Part shown: positions 31,216-40,611 of the stretch, piece by piece | Numbering within the stretch: position 1 is the first letter of the stretch | How the letters are laid out: each line of letters opens with the position of its first letter | Origin: Blautia sp. | Lineage (GTDB): Bacteria; Bacillota; Clostridia; Lachnospirales; Lachnospiraceae | Length of the DNA: 64,000 nucleotides | Direction of reading: 5' to 3' | Assembly: GCA_022769545.1 (NCBI GenBank) | Contig: JALEJS010000006.1 | Location: 1 to 64,000 of the forward strand | Position numbers and translations under genes: made by a program | The notes under the pieces: model-generated | Seen by the model: only the letters and a program-made list of their open reading frames with translations | The model's database searches: none | Told to the model about the DNA's origin: nothing

Positions 31216-33213
31216 ATGCTGGGAATTGTATATATGATCTTGGCGTTTTTTGTTGGAAATGAAATTGTAAAGGGCTTATTGAACAAGAGCTACAGCAGCA
31301 GATGCGGTCGTGAAAATATTCTCTGGCTGCATATGTCAGCCTCTTTTGGAACAGGCGTACTTTTTCTGACCTGGGCAGTTTATCTGCTTGCCTGGCTGTT
31401 CTGCTGTATCTTTGAAATTCAGGAGCCCCTTTTTTATTCGAACATGACCGTATGCATTCTGGCTCTGATCATGCTGGTGATAATCTGGAAAAAACGACTG
31501 GTTGTGCGTGGAACGGGGTTGTTTCGTGAGAAGTTAAAAAAAATGATTCCGGACAGAAAGAATCTGATAAGGGAGAGTATTCTGTTTCCGGCAGTTTTTT
31601 TCGTGATTCTGTCCATGATGTTTTATGTGTTTCATATTCGCCGGGGTATCTTATATTCCGGCTTTACGGTGTTTGGCGATTATGCGCCCCACACGGCGAT
31701 GATGCGTTCCTTTTCCTGGGGAAACAATTATCCCACACAGTATCCGCATTTCGGCGGAGAGGACATTAAATATCATTTTATGTATCAGTTTCTGATCGGA
31801 AACCTGGAGTATCTGGGGATCCGCATGGATATTGCATACAATGTGGTCAGTGCACTGATGCTGACCGGCTTTCTGATGCTTCTTTATCTTCTGGCTCGCC
31901 GTCTGACCGGCGGTTTTACTGCGGGATGTATTGCGGTGCTGCTGTTTTTCTTCCGAAGCGGGACGGCTTTTTTTCAGTTCCTGTGGGAACATTTCAGAGC
32001 GGGAGACCTGTGGCAGTCGCTGAGCGGGAATGCTTCTTTTATCGGCTATACCACCAGTGAAACCTGGGGATTGTGGAACTTTAATGTATATCTGAACCAG
32101 AGACACCTTGCGCTGGGAATGCTGCTGGGAGCTCTGGCTGTCTGGATGTATCTGGACTGGGCAGAGGCAGGGACAAGACACGGGGAACGGGGCTGGAAGT
32201 GGCTGGGCGAACGGCTCTTTACGGCTGAGGCATGGCGTACCAGAGATCTGACAGGAGCCGTTCTGATGGGACTGATTCTGGGCTTCTGCTCCTTCTGGAA
32301 CGGAGCAGCGGTCATCGGGACGCTTCTGATACTCTGCGGAATGGCTGTCTTTTCAGACGGAAAGCTGGATTATGCGGTGACGGCAGCGATAACGATTCTG
32401 TTCTCGGTGCTGCAGAGTAAAATCTTTATCGATGGAGAGGCGGTAAGCCCGAGTCTGTACATTGGATTTCTGGCAGAAGACAAAAGCGTGTGGGGAATCC
32501 TGAAATATCTGGTGATGATCAGCGGTTTTTTCTTTCTGGGGCTTTTGCTTCTGTCGATAAAGATGAATCGCATACAGCGGATGGTTCTTATGGGCATGCT
32601 GTTTCCGGTAATCTTTTCGTTTACCGTTTCTCTTACACCGGATATTGCGGTAAACCACAAATATATTATGATTTCCTATGCGTTTCTGACTATATTCTGG
32701 GGCGGTTTTCTGGAAAGACTGCTGCATGGACATGCAGGCAGAAAAATTGCGGCAGGCATTTTGATTCTGTGCCTTACTGCGACAGGCGTGTATGATTTTG
32801 CCATGATTCTGGCGGGAAATGGACATGGAAGAAAAGTTGCTGTGGATATGAACAGTGAGCTTTCTGTGTGGCTTCGGGACAATCTTACGGAAAAAGATCT
32901 TCTGCTTTCGCCGGAGTACAGTATGAATGAAGTGACCATGTCAGGAGTGATGCTGTACAATGGGTGGCCATATTATGCCTGGTCCGCAGGCTATGATACC
33001 TATCATCGTTCTGAGACTGCGGTCAGGATCTATTCTGCCGGTGATACAGACACTTTGAAAAAACTTGTGCAGGAGGAAGGAATCACATATATACTGTATG
33101 AAGAAGGTATGAAATATGAAGAACAGGAATGCCGTGAGGATATTATAGAAGAAACATATCCAAAGGTTTATACTTCCTGGGATGGGAGAATTCGAATTTA
33201 TGAAACAAAATAA
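31216..33213 (+). CDS. Polytopic membrane protein related to DUF2298/GT-C proteins
   Basis: A 665-residue membrane protein with about 11 to 13 membrane segments. A large extracytoplasmic loop after the third to fourth helix carries FGDYAPHTAMMRSFSW and KYHFMYQFLIGNLE, which aligns by eye with the YGFMEAMMRSTGLP and INYYYGGQYFAVFL stretches of the next gene. The C-terminal soluble part (about 560-665) has a YILYEEG stretch, as seen in GT-C glycosyltransferases that use lipid-linked sugar donors. A catalytic acidic residue near GEDIKYH may match the GT-C pattern. Function unknown. It overlaps the next gene by 14 bp. Confidence 0.72.
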   Translation: MLGIVYMILAFFVGNEIVKGLLNKSYSSRCGRENILWLHMSASFGTGVLFLTWAVYLLAWLFCCIFEIQEPLFYSNMTVCILALIMLVIIWKKRLVVRGTGLFREKLKKMIPDRKNLIRESILFPAVFFVILSMMFYVFHIRRGILYSGFTVFGDYAPHTAMMRSFSWGNNYPTQYPHFGGEDIKYHFMYQFLIGNLEYLGIRMDIAYNVVSALMLTGFLMLLYLLARRLTGGFTAGCIAVLLFFFRSGTAFFQFLWEHFRAGDLWQSLSGNASFIGYTTSETWGLWNFNVYLNQRHLALGMLLGALAVWMYLDWAEAGTRHGERGWKWLGERLFTAEAWRTRDLTGAVLMGLILGFCSFWNGAAVIGTLLILCGMAVFSDGKLDYAVTAAITILFSVLQSKIFIDGEAVSPSLYIGFLAEDKSVWGILKYLVMISGFFFLGLLLLSIKMNRIQRMVLMGMLFPVIFSFTVSLTPDIAVNHKYIMISYAFLTIFWGGFLERLLHGHAGRKIAAGILILCLTATGVYDFAMILAGNGHGRKVAVDMNSELSVWLRDNLTEKDLLLSPEYSMNEVTMSGVMLYNGWPYYAWSAGYDTYHRSETAVRIYSAGDTDTLKKLVQEEGITYILYEEGMKYEEQECREDIIEETYPKVYTSWDGRIRIYETK

Positions 33214-35440
33214 GATAAGATATGTTCAGATTGCAGTGGGACTGATTTTGCTCGGAATGTCTGCATACCTTCTGAGAGATGATATCTGGACGTTCTGGAG
33301 CTGGTGGCTTCTGGCCGGTGTGCTTGGAATGGCGGCAATGCCTCTGACAGGAAGACTCTTTGACGGGTTTGAGGATCGGGGCTGGATCTTTTCAAAGATT
33401 CTGGCCATTGCTCTGACAGGATTTTCTGTCTGGTTTGTGGTCAGTATCGGGATTCTGCCGTTTCGCACATGGGTATGTATTGCGGCGGCAGTTCTGTTGG
33501 TGCTGATCTGTTTCGGAATATTTGTACGGGATGTGAATGCAGGAAAAGAGTACTTCCCTGTGGGAGGACTGGATCTGGTGATCTGGGAGGAACTTCTGTT
33601 TTTTGCCGTATTTCTTCTGTGGACCTATCTGGCAGGATTCCATCCGCAGGCTTACGGAACAGAAAAATTTATGGATTACGGATTCATGGAAGCGATGATG
33701 CGCAGCACCGGTCTCCCCGCCACAGACATGTGGTACAGCGAAGGAAAGATCAACTATTATTACGGAGGACAGTATTTTGCCGTTTTTCTTACGAAACTCA
33801 CGGGAAGCCAGACAGAGCGGACGTACAATCTGATGCGCTCATTTGTGGCGGCATTTGCTTTTGCAATGCCGTTTTCACTGGTTTATCAGATGGTTACGGA
33901 CCGATGCTTTGGAAGGCTGAGGGGAAGAAAGAGACTGATACCGGCTGCTGCAGGCATGACGGCGGGAGTGGCGGTCTGTATTGCGGGAAATATGCATTAT
34001 GTGTTTTACGCAAAGGTTCTGCCGTTTGTTTACCGTCTGCTGGGAAAGGAGTGGACAGGCAGTTACTGGTTCCCGGATTCCACCAGATATATCGGTTACG
34101 ATCCGGATGTTCCGGACAAAACCATTCATGAATTTCCATGCTATTCCTTTGTGCTGGGAGATCTGCATGCGCATGTTGTAAACATCATGTTTGTGCTGCT
34201 GATGGTGGGAATTCTGTATGCATGGATGAAAATGATACGGAAAAAATCCGTCTGTGAGGGGGCGGGGATTTCGTGGAAAACAGAGCTGCTTCAGCCGCAT
34301 ATTCTTCTGGGAAGCCTTCTTCTTGGAATGTACCGGTGGACAAATTTCTGGGATTTTGTCATCTATTTTGTGGTTATGGGAGGCGTTGTTCTGTTCGCAA
34401 ATGTGATCCGGTTTGCGGGAAAGAGCAGAAAGGTTCTTCTGGTTACCGCTGCCCAGGCAGCAGAAGTGCTTGTGATTTCCACGATGGTCATTCTTCCGTT
34501 TACCCTGCAGTTTAAAACAATGGTAGATGGAGTGGCATTTGCCCGGAATCATTCCCTGCTGCGTCAGCTGCTGATTCTGTGGGGCCTGCCGGTGATTCTG
34601 TTTCTTCTCTTTCTGGGAAATCTGCTGTATGAGAAACGCCGTGTGGTCCGGAAGAAAAAATGGCACCTTCTGTTTCAGTCTGTTTCCGTTCCGGATCTGT
34701 TCGCCGTGATTACAGGACTGTGTGCGATGGGGCTGGTACTGATTCCGGAGCTGGTTTATGTACGCGACATTTATGAGGATAGCTATGCCCGTGCAAACAC
34801 CATGTTTAAACTGACGTATCAGGCCTTTATTCTGTTTGGAATCACCATGGGATATATCCTCATACGAATGATTTTTATGACAAAAAGAAGACTTGTGAAG
34901 ACTTTGTCCTGGGCGGGGATGGCTCTTTTGCTCTGCACCGTCGGATATTTCGGGAACAGTGTGAGCTCCTGGTACGGAAATGTACTTGAGCCTTCCGGCT
35001 ATCAGGGGCTGAACAGTCTGACGTTTCTGGATACCGATTTTCCGGAGGATGCGGATGCCATATACTGGCTGAAGAAAAATGTGGAGGGTTCGCCGGTGGT
35101 ACTGGAGGCGAATGGTGACAGCTATACCGGATACGGAAGGGTTTCTGCCACAACAGGACTTCCTACGATACTGGGGTGGTATGTGCATGAGTGGCTCTGG
35201 AGAAACGATATTGCGGATCTGAATCAGAAGGCGGCGGATATTGAAACGATTTATACATCGGAGGACAGAGAACAGATTCAGGAGCTTCTGGAACAGTATC
35301 AGGTGTCTTATATTTTCATCGGTTCCACAGAGCGGGAAAAATATCGGGAGAATCTGAAGACAGAGGTACTGAAAAGTCTGGGCACAGTCGTATTCCAGGA
35401 TGAAACGTATGATACCTGTATCATAAAAATCGAGAAGTAA
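33200..35440 (+). CDS. DUF2298 domain membrane protein
   Basis: A 746-residue polytopic protein (about 14 membrane segments). It matches DUF2298 (the YYY family): YGTEKFMDYGFMEAMMRSTGLP, YSEGKINYYYGGQYF, a GYDPDVPDKTIHEFPCYSFVLGDLHAHVV loop, and ELVYVRDIYEDSYARANTMFKLTYQAF. These are predicted lipid-dependent (GT-C) glycosyltransferases, but no member has a known acceptor to my knowledge. The end of the protein is a soluble domain with VSYIFIGSTEREKY. ATG 33200 lies inside the end of the preceding gene, so the two are co-translated and probably cooperate. Confidence 0.85.
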   Translation: MKQNKIRYVQIAVGLILLGMSAYLLRDDIWTFWSWWLLAGVLGMAAMPLTGRLFDGFEDRGWIFSKILAIALTGFSVWFVVSIGILPFRTWVCIAAAVLLVLICFGIFVRDVNAGKEYFPVGGLDLVIWEELLFFAVFLLWTYLAGFHPQAYGTEKFMDYGFMEAMMRSTGLPATDMWYSEGKINYYYGGQYFAVFLTKLTGSQTERTYNLMRSFVAAFAFAMPFSLVYQMVTDRCFGRLRGRKRLIPAAAGMTAGVAVCIAGNMHYVFYAKVLPFVYRLLGKEWTGSYWFPDSTRYIGYDPDVPDKTIHEFPCYSFVLGDLHAHVVNIMFVLLMVGILYAWMKMIRKKSVCEGAGISWKTELLQPHILLGSLLLGMYRWTNFWDFVIYFVVMGGVVLFANVIRFAGKSRKVLLVTAAQAAEVLVISTMVILPFTLQFKTMVDGVAFARNHSLLRQLLILWGLPVILFLLFLGNLLYEKRRVVRKKKWHLLFQSVSVPDLFAVITGLCAMGLVLIPELVYVRDIYEDSYARANTMFKLTYQAFILFGITMGYILIRMIFMTKRRLVKTLSWAGMALLLCTVGYFGNSVSSWYGNVLEPSGYQGLNSLTFLDTDFPEDADAIYWLKKNVEGSPVVLEANGDSYTGYGRVSATTGLPTILGWYVHEWLWRNDIADLNQKAADIETIYTSEDREQIQELLEQYQVSYIFIGSTEREKYRENLKTEVLKSLGTVVFQDETYDTCIIKIEK

Positions 35441-35509
35441 TGTAACTGTCCTGCGGGAGGATCCGGCGGGACGTACAATAGAAAATCAGAAGAACAGGAG
35501 GAAAACATT

Positions 35510-36091
35510 ATGGAAAAATTACAGCAGCTGTATCTGAAAATGGTTTCGTATTATGCAGGAGATCCGCTTCATATCCAGCATTTTGTCAAGGTGCACAGCT
35601 TTGCAAGGCTGATTGGTGAGAAGGAAGGACTGGATGAAAAAACGCAGCTGATTCTGGAGGCAGCTGCGCTGGTCCATGATATCGGGATACGTCCGGCACA
35701 GGAAAAATATGGAAGCAGCAATGGAAAACTGCAGGAAAAAGAAGGCCCGGTCTGTGCGGAAGCGATGCTGAAAGAACTGGGCTTTGACCGGGAGGTGACT
35801 GAGCGGGTTTCCTACCTGGTAGGTCATCATCACACATACAGCAATATAGACGGAATGGATTACCAGATTCTGGTCGAGGCAGATTTCCTTGTGAATTATT
35901 TCGAAGACCACATGGAAAAAGAGAGCATCCGTGTCAGCGTGGAAAAGATTTTTAAAACAAAAACAGGAACGGAGCTTGCAAAAGAAATGTTCTTCCCGGA
36001 AAAAATTCAGCTTTCGGAAACCTGGGCGCAGGATGCCCTTCAGGATCTGGAGGACTGGATTGAGGAACAGGGGATTTACATACGCCAGTGA
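35510..36091 (+). CDS. HD domain hydrolase
   Basis: A 193-residue HD-superfamily protein. Metal ligands are visible in HIQHFVKVHSFA (His), ALVHDIGI (His-Asp) and the later YLVGHHHTYSN, with a final acidic residue in VEADFLVN. It may be a nucleotidase or phosphohydrolase for small nucleotides; the family includes YedJ/YpgQ-type proteins. AGGAGGAAAACATT precedes the ATG. It lies between the DUF2298 gene and tsaC. Confidence 0.85.
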   Translation: MEKLQQLYLKMVSYYAGDPLHIQHFVKVHSFARLIGEKEGLDEKTQLILEAAALVHDIGIRPAQEKYGSSNGKLQEKEGPVCAEAMLKELGFDREVTERVSYLVGHHHTYSNIDGMDYQILVEADFLVNYFEDHMEKESIRVSVEKIFKTKTGTELAKEMFFPEKIQLSETWAQDALQDLEDWIEEQGIYIRQ

Positions 36092-36137
36092 AAGGGTGTA
36101 AAATAGAAGAAGAATAATCAGGGAAAGTGTGATAAGC

Positions 36138-37211
36138 ATGAAAGCAGAAATCATATCCATGACACAGGACAGGCTGGATATGGAAGGGATAAAACGAGCC
36201 GGGGAAATACTGATGCGGGGCGGCCTGGTCGCTTTTCCCACAGAGACGGTCTATGGACTGGGCGGGAATGCACTGGATCCCAGGGCATCGAAGAAAATAT
36301 ATGCGGCGAAGGGCAGGCCATCCGATAATCCGCTGATTGTCCATATTGCGGATATGGAAAGTCTCGACAGGATCGTCACGGAAATTCCGGATCAGGCACG
36401 TGTGCTTGCAGAAACGTTCTGGCCGGGACCTCTGACCATGATTTTCCCCAGGGCAGAGTGTGTCCCGATGGAAACGACGGGAGGGCTGGACAGCGTTGCC
36501 GTTCGTTTTCCAAGTGACCGGATCGCGCAGGAACTGATTCGGGCGGCGGGGGGATATGTGGCGGCGCCCAGCGCCAACACATCCGGAAGACCAAGCCCGA
36601 CGCTGGCAGCGCATGTTGCGGAGGACCTGGGGGACGGGATCGACATGATCATAGACGGCGGTCCGGTGGGAATCGGTCTGGAGTCTACCATTGTGGATTT
36701 TACGGGGAAAATTCCGACCGTATTACGCCCGGGATATATATCGCTGGAAATGCTGCAGGAAATTCTGGGAGAAGTGGCCATGGATCGGGGACTTCTGATT
36801 ACAGATAAAAACATCCGTCCAAAGGCACCCGGAATGAAATATCGTCATTATGCACCAAAAGCGGAGCTTACAGTCGTGGAAGGTGAGGAAGCGGAGGTGG
36901 TAATGGCCATCCGGAAGCTGGCAGAGGAGGAAGGCGACGAGGTGGGCATCATTGCGACTGCGGAAACCAGAGAACAGTATCCGAAAGGGATTGTGAAGTG
37001 CATCGGCAGCAGGGCTCACGAGGAAACCATTGCACAGCATCTGTATGAAGTCCTCAGAGAATTTGATGAGTGCAGGGTTACCAGAATCTATTCAGAGGCA
37101 TTTTATACACCAAAGATGGGACAGGCTATTATGAACCGTCTTCTGAAGGCGGCAGGTCATAAAATTATTAAAGCACAGGAGGTATTAAAACATGATAGCA
37201 TTGGGATGTGA
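36138..37211 (+). CDS. tsaC: L-threonylcarbamoyladenylate synthase (Sua5 type)
   Basis: A 357-residue protein with the YrdC/TsaC catalytic domain (residues 10-200: GGLVAFPTETVYGLGGNALD, KGRPSDNPLIVHI, SANTSGRPSPT, PTVLRPG) and a C-terminal Sua5 domain (about 215-345, APGMKYRHYAPKAEL). It makes threonylcarbamoyl-AMP from threonine, bicarbonate and ATP for the t6A modification of tRNAs that read ANN codons. ATG 36138 is chosen; a GTG three codons earlier is also open. Its end overlaps rpiB by 20 bp. Confidence 0.95.
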   Translation: MKAEIISMTQDRLDMEGIKRAGEILMRGGLVAFPTETVYGLGGNALDPRASKKIYAAKGRPSDNPLIVHIADMESLDRIVTEIPDQARVLAETFWPGPLTMIFPRAECVPMETTGGLDSVAVRFPSDRIAQELIRAAGGYVAAPSANTSGRPSPTLAAHVAEDLGDGIDMIIDGGPVGIGLESTIVDFTGKIPTVLRPGYISLEMLQEILGEVAMDRGLLITDKNIRPKAPGMKYRHYAPKAELTVVEGEEAEVVMAIRKLAEEEGDEVGIIATAETREQYPKGIVKCIGSRAHEETIAQHLYEVLREFDECRVTRIYSEAFYTPKMGQAIMNRLLKAAGHKIIKAQEVLKHDSIGM

Positions 37212-37623
37212 TCACGGGGGTTATGAATTGAAACAGGAGATCAGGAAGTACCTGGATGAGAAAGGGCTTGCCTATAAAGATTATGGCTGTGACAGCCCGG
37301 CATCCACCGATTACCCCATTTATGCCAAACGGGTGGCGCATGCGATTCTGGACGGTGAGTGCGAGAAGGGAATTCTGATCTGCGGAACCGGAATCGGCAT
37401 ATCCATTACGGCAAATAAGATCAAAGGCATTCGTGCCGCATTATGCACGGACTGCTTCACGGCTGAGGCAACACGTCTTCATAACGATGCCAACATTCTG
37501 GCACTTGGCGGAAGAGTGGTAGGCCCCGGACTGGCAGTAAAGATTGTGGATACTTTCCTGAATACGCCATTTTCCAATGATGAGCGTCATCTTCGCCGGA
37601 TCCGTCAGATGGAGACGGAATAG
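37192..37623 (+). CDS. rpiB: Ribose 5-phosphate isomerase B
   Basis: A 143-residue RpiB/LacAB family isomerase: IALGCDHGGYELK, YGCDSPASTDYP, ILICGTGIGISITANKIKGIRAALCTD with its catalytic Cys, and HNDANILALGGR. It interconverts ribose-5-P and ribulose-5-P. The start lies within tsaC and is preceded by CAGGAGGTATTAAAAC. TsaC-rpiB-dCMP deaminase is a frequent Clostridial order. Confidence 0.95.
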   Translation: MIALGCDHGGYELKQEIRKYLDEKGLAYKDYGCDSPASTDYPIYAKRVAHAILDGECEKGILICGTGIGISITANKIKGIRAALCTDCFTAEATRLHNDANILALGGRVVGPGLAVKIVDTFLNTPFSNDERHLRRIRQMETE

Positions 37624-37638
37624 ACAGGAGGAGATACA

Positions 37639-38133
37639 TTGGAAGCAAAAAATCATAAAAGGGAAGGCTATCTTTCCTGGGATGAGTATTTTATGGGAGT
37701 GGCCATGCTGTCCGGTATGCGTTCCAAGGATCCGAATTCACAGGTGGGTGCCTGTATCGTAAGCCAGGACAATAAAATCCTGTCCATGGGCTATAACGGT
37801 TTTCCCAAGGGATGCTCAGACGATGAGTTCCCCTGGGCGCGGGAAGGAGACCCCATTGACACAAAGTATCTGTATGTCACACACAGTGAGTTAAACGCCA
37901 TTTTGAACTACCGGGGCGGAAGTCTGGAGGGGGCAAAGCTGTATGTGTCGCTGTTCCCCTGCAATGAATGTGCAAAAGCGATCATTCAGTCCGGAATAAA
38001 AACGGTCGTGTATGACAGCGACAAATATGCAGATACACCGTCGGTGATCGCATCCAAGAAAATGATGGATGCAGCAGGTGTACGCTACTACAAATATAAC
38101 CGCACCGGAAGGGAGATAAATATCCGGGTATAA
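37639..38133 (+). CDS. Deoxycytidylate (dCMP) deaminase
   Basis: A 164-residue cytidine/dCMP deaminase-type zinc enzyme (ComEB-like). The zinc ligands are His in THSELNAI (the Glu is the proton shuttle) and the two Cys in PCNECAK. GYNGFPKGCSDDEFPW is a dCMP-deaminase signature. It converts dCMP to dUMP for thymidylate supply. The TTG at 37639 follows AGGAGGAG; there is no nearer ATG. Confidence 0.92.
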   Translation: MEAKNHKREGYLSWDEYFMGVAMLSGMRSKDPNSQVGACIVSQDNKILSMGYNGFPKGCSDDEFPWAREGDPIDTKYLYVTHSELNAILNYRGGSLEGAKLYVSLFPCNECAKAIIQSGIKTVVYDSDKYADTPSVIASKKMMDAAGVRYYKYNRTGREINIRV

Positions 38134-38190
38134 AAGCAGGTAAAAACAAAGGGAAAGAATAAAAATGAGTTACAAAGGGAGGAAAGAGTA

Positions 38191-38943
38191 ATGTACAGAA
38201 TGTATGGTGTTGGATCATCCGGCGGAGCCGGGATGATCGTGCTGGGAGTGATTTTCAGTCTGTTGGTCGTTGTTGGAGCAATCGTGCTTCATTTTACATT
38301 TCTTTCGGACAAAAACGAAGGCAGATATACGGGCTTTCTGGGATGGCTTTATGATTTCCTGACATTTCGCAAATTATGGATCGAAGGGATCCTGAGGGTT
38401 CTGTATCTGATCTGCGCACTTATGATCAGTCTGGTTGCGTTTGTCATGCTGTTCAAAGCCGGCGGCTTTTTCGAAGGAATCATTTCCTTCCTTTCCATTT
38501 TTGTGCTTGGAAACCTGATTTTCCGACTGCTTTATGAATTAAGTCTTTTGAGCGTGCTTCTGTGCAAAAATGTGATCAGTATTAATAAAAAACTGGGCGG
38601 AAAAGAAAAGACGCCGAAATTTGAACAGAATGCAGGTATGAGGACGCCTGGGCCGGCACCACAGAGAAAACCGGCTTCAAGACCGGTTCCGCCGGCACAG
38701 AGAAACACCCCGCCGGTACAGAGAAATACCCCGCCGACACAGGGAAATACCCAGCCGGTGCCCAGAAATGCTGCTCCGCTGGCACAGAGAATGGCATCTC
38801 CGGCTTCCGACACGATGGCGGCACCAAGAAGTGCAGCTCCGGGAGAGACTCCGGCGGCACCGCGGGCAAGATTCTGTAAGAACTGCGGAACAAAAATGTC
38901 TCCGGAGGAAACATTTTGTCCGAATTGCGGCAAGCAAAGATAA
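38191..38943 (+). CDS. Membrane protein with proline-rich repeats and C-terminal zinc ribbon
   Basis: A 250-residue protein with three or four membrane helices: residues 13-35, and three between 55 and 130 (with LYLICALMISLVAFVMLF). A DUF4282-like region is likely. Residues 145-225 are a low-complexity Pro/Gln/Ala-rich linker with repeated RNTPP units. The end is a zinc ribbon CKNCGTKMSPEETFCPNCG. Many Firmicute membrane proteins carry such ribbons, facing the cytoplasm. Function unknown. ATG 38191 follows GGAGGAAAGAGTA. Confidence 0.78.
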   Translation: MYRMYGVGSSGGAGMIVLGVIFSLLVVVGAIVLHFTFLSDKNEGRYTGFLGWLYDFLTFRKLWIEGILRVLYLICALMISLVAFVMLFKAGGFFEGIISFLSIFVLGNLIFRLLYELSLLSVLLCKNVISINKKLGGKEKTPKFEQNAGMRTPGPAPQRKPASRPVPPAQRNTPPVQRNTPPTQGNTQPVPRNAAPLAQRMASPASDTMAAPRSAAPGETPAAPRARFCKNCGTKMSPEETFCPNCGKQR

Positions 38944-39017
38944 AAACGCTGCTGTCTGACGGGAAAAAGCTGTAAAATGTGCAAAAATCCCGGGCACAGT
39001 ACGCGCAGAACTGCATG

Positions 39018-39062
39018 AATCAGGGGTGTGTCAGGAAAAGGGTTTGACACACCCTGATTTTT
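39018..39062 (+). terminator. Terminator with a promoter inside its 3' arm
   Basis: A 15-16 bp stem (39018-39033 with 39045-39060) with a short loop is followed by a T run. It ends the zinc-ribbon gene. The -35 box of the next promoter lies in the 3' arm. Confidence 0.85.
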
Positions 39063-39072
39063 CGCATAAAAT
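39044..39072 (+). promoter_or_regulatory. SigmaA promoter of proS
   Basis: TTGACA (39044-39049), 17 bp, then TAAAAT (39067-39072), 52 bp before the proS start. The -35 is a perfect match and overlaps the terminator stem. No T-box leader fits in the short leader. Confidence 0.78.
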
Positions 39073-39123
39073 AGACCCTGTGTACGATTATGTATATTAA
39101 TTCATGAGAAGGAGAAAGCTATC

Positions 39124-40563
39124 ATGGCAAAAGAAAAGAAGATGGTAGAAGCGATCACTTCTATGGAAGATGATTTCGCTCAATGGTATACAGATGTTGT
39201 AAAAAAGGCAGAGCTCTGTGATTATACCAGTGTAAAAGGATGTATGGTCATTAAGCCGGCCGGCTATGCAATCTGGGAAAATATTCAGAAAGAGCTGGAT
39301 CGTCGTTTCAAGGAAACGGGCGTTCAGAATGTATATATGCCCATGTTTATTCCCGAGTCTCTGCTTCAGAGAGAGAAGGATCATGTAGAGGGCTTTGCTC
39401 CGGAAGTGGCGTGGGTGACGCATGGCGGTCTGGAACCGCTCCAGGAGCGTATGTGCGTGCGTCCTACTTCCGAGACACTGTTCTGTGATTTCTATGCAAA
39501 GGAAATTCAGTCTCACAGAGATCTTCCGAAGGTATACAATCAGTGGTGCTCGGTTGTCCGCTGGGAAAAGACGACCCGCCCGTTCCTCCGCTCCAGAGAA
39601 TTTCTGTGGCAGGAAGGACACACAGCGCATGCGACGGCCGAGGAAGCAGAAGAAAGAACCATTCAGATGCTGAACGTTTATGCGGATTTCTGTGAAGAAG
39701 TTCTTGCAATTCCGGTAGTGAAGGGAAAGAAAACAGATAAGGAAAAATTTGCCGGAGCAGAGGCTACCTATACCATCGAAGCTCTGATGCATGATGGAAA
39801 GGCACTTCAGTCCGGTACGAGCCATAATTTTGGTGACGGATTTGCCAGAGCCTTCGGAATCCAGTATACAGATAAAGAAAACAAGCTGCAGTATGTACAT
39901 CAGACCTCCTGGGGTATGACAACACGTATGATCGGTGCCATCATCATGGTACACGGTGACAACAGCGGTCTTGTGCTTCCGCCGAGAATCGCACCGGTAC
40001 AGGCTGTGATCATCCCGATTCAGCAGAGAAAAGAAGGAGTCCTGGAAAAAGCGGATGAGCTTTTTGCGGTTCTGAAAGAAGCAGGTATCCGCGTGAAAGT
40101 GGATGACACAGACAAGAGTCCCGGATTCAAATTTGCAGAACAGGAAATGCGTGGAATTCCGGTTCGGGTTGAGTGCGGTCCGAAGGATATTGAAAATGGT
40201 CAGGCAATCATCTGCCGCCGTGACACCCGGGAAAAATATACCGTTAAATTCGAAGAGCTTGCACAGAAGGTGCAGGAAGTCCTGGATATGATGCAGAAGG
40301 ATATGCTGGAACGTGCCCGTGCGCATCGCGATGCACATACGTATGAGGCAACCGATTACGAGACGTTTCAGGATACCATCGTCAATAAACCGGGCTTTGT
40401 TAAGGCAATGTGGTGCGGCAGCCAGGAATGCGAGGATAAGATCAAAGAAGATGTTCAGGCCACTTCCAGATGTATGCCGTTTGAACAGGAGCATCTGAGT
40501 GATGTCTGTGTCTGCTGCGGAAAGCCTGCGAAAAAAATGGTGTACTGGGGACGTGCATATTAA
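39124..40563 (+). CDS. proS: Prolyl-tRNA synthetase (short, archaeal/eukaryote-like type)
   Basis: A 479-residue class II synthetase without the editing insertion of the typical bacterial enzyme. Class II motifs are visible: [13 protein letters not shown], motif 2 [28 protein letters not shown], and motif 3 region [10 protein letters not shown]. The anticodon-binding domain follows (about 285-390) and the zinc-binding-like C-terminal end is rich in Cys (CVCCGKP). It charges tRNA-Pro. The ATG follows AGAAGGAGAAAGCTATC. Confidence 0.96.
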   Translation: MAKEKKMVEAITSMEDDFAQWYTDVVKKAELCDYTSVKGCMVIKPAGYAIWENIQKELDRRFKETGVQNVYMPMFIPESLLQREKDHVEGFAPEVAWVTHGGLEPLQERMCVRPTSETLFCDFYAKEIQSHRDLPKVYNQWCSVVRWEKTTRPFLRSREFLWQEGHTAHATAEEAEERTIQMLNVYADFCEEVLAIPVVKGKKTDKEKFAGAEATYTIEALMHDGKALQSGTSHNFGDGFARAFGIQYTDKENKLQYVHQTSWGMTTRMIGAIIMVHGDNSGLVLPPRIAPVQAVIIPIQQRKEGVLEKADELFAVLKEAGIRVKVDDTDKSPGFKFAEQEMRGIPVRVECGPKDIENGQAIICRRDTREKYTVKFEELAQKVQEVLDMMQKDMLERARAHRDAHTYEATDYETFQDTIVNKPGFVKAMWCGSQECEDKIKEDVQATSRCMPFEQEHLSDVCVCCGKPAKKMVYWGRAY

Positions 40564-40611
40564 GCGTCGGGTGATACCGGGAAAGTGAGACAGACAGAAG
40601 GAGGGGCCAAG

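Noticed and set aside
39050-39123. T-box leader ahead of proS
   Set aside because: Only about 45 nt lie between the predicted transcription start and the start codon, and no T-box motif is seen.
39097-40494. A 465-residue open frame on the minus strand
   Set aside because: It lies fully opposite proS, has no ribosome binding site and its composition (rich in Phe, His, Leu, Cys) is that of an antisense shadow of a conserved gene.
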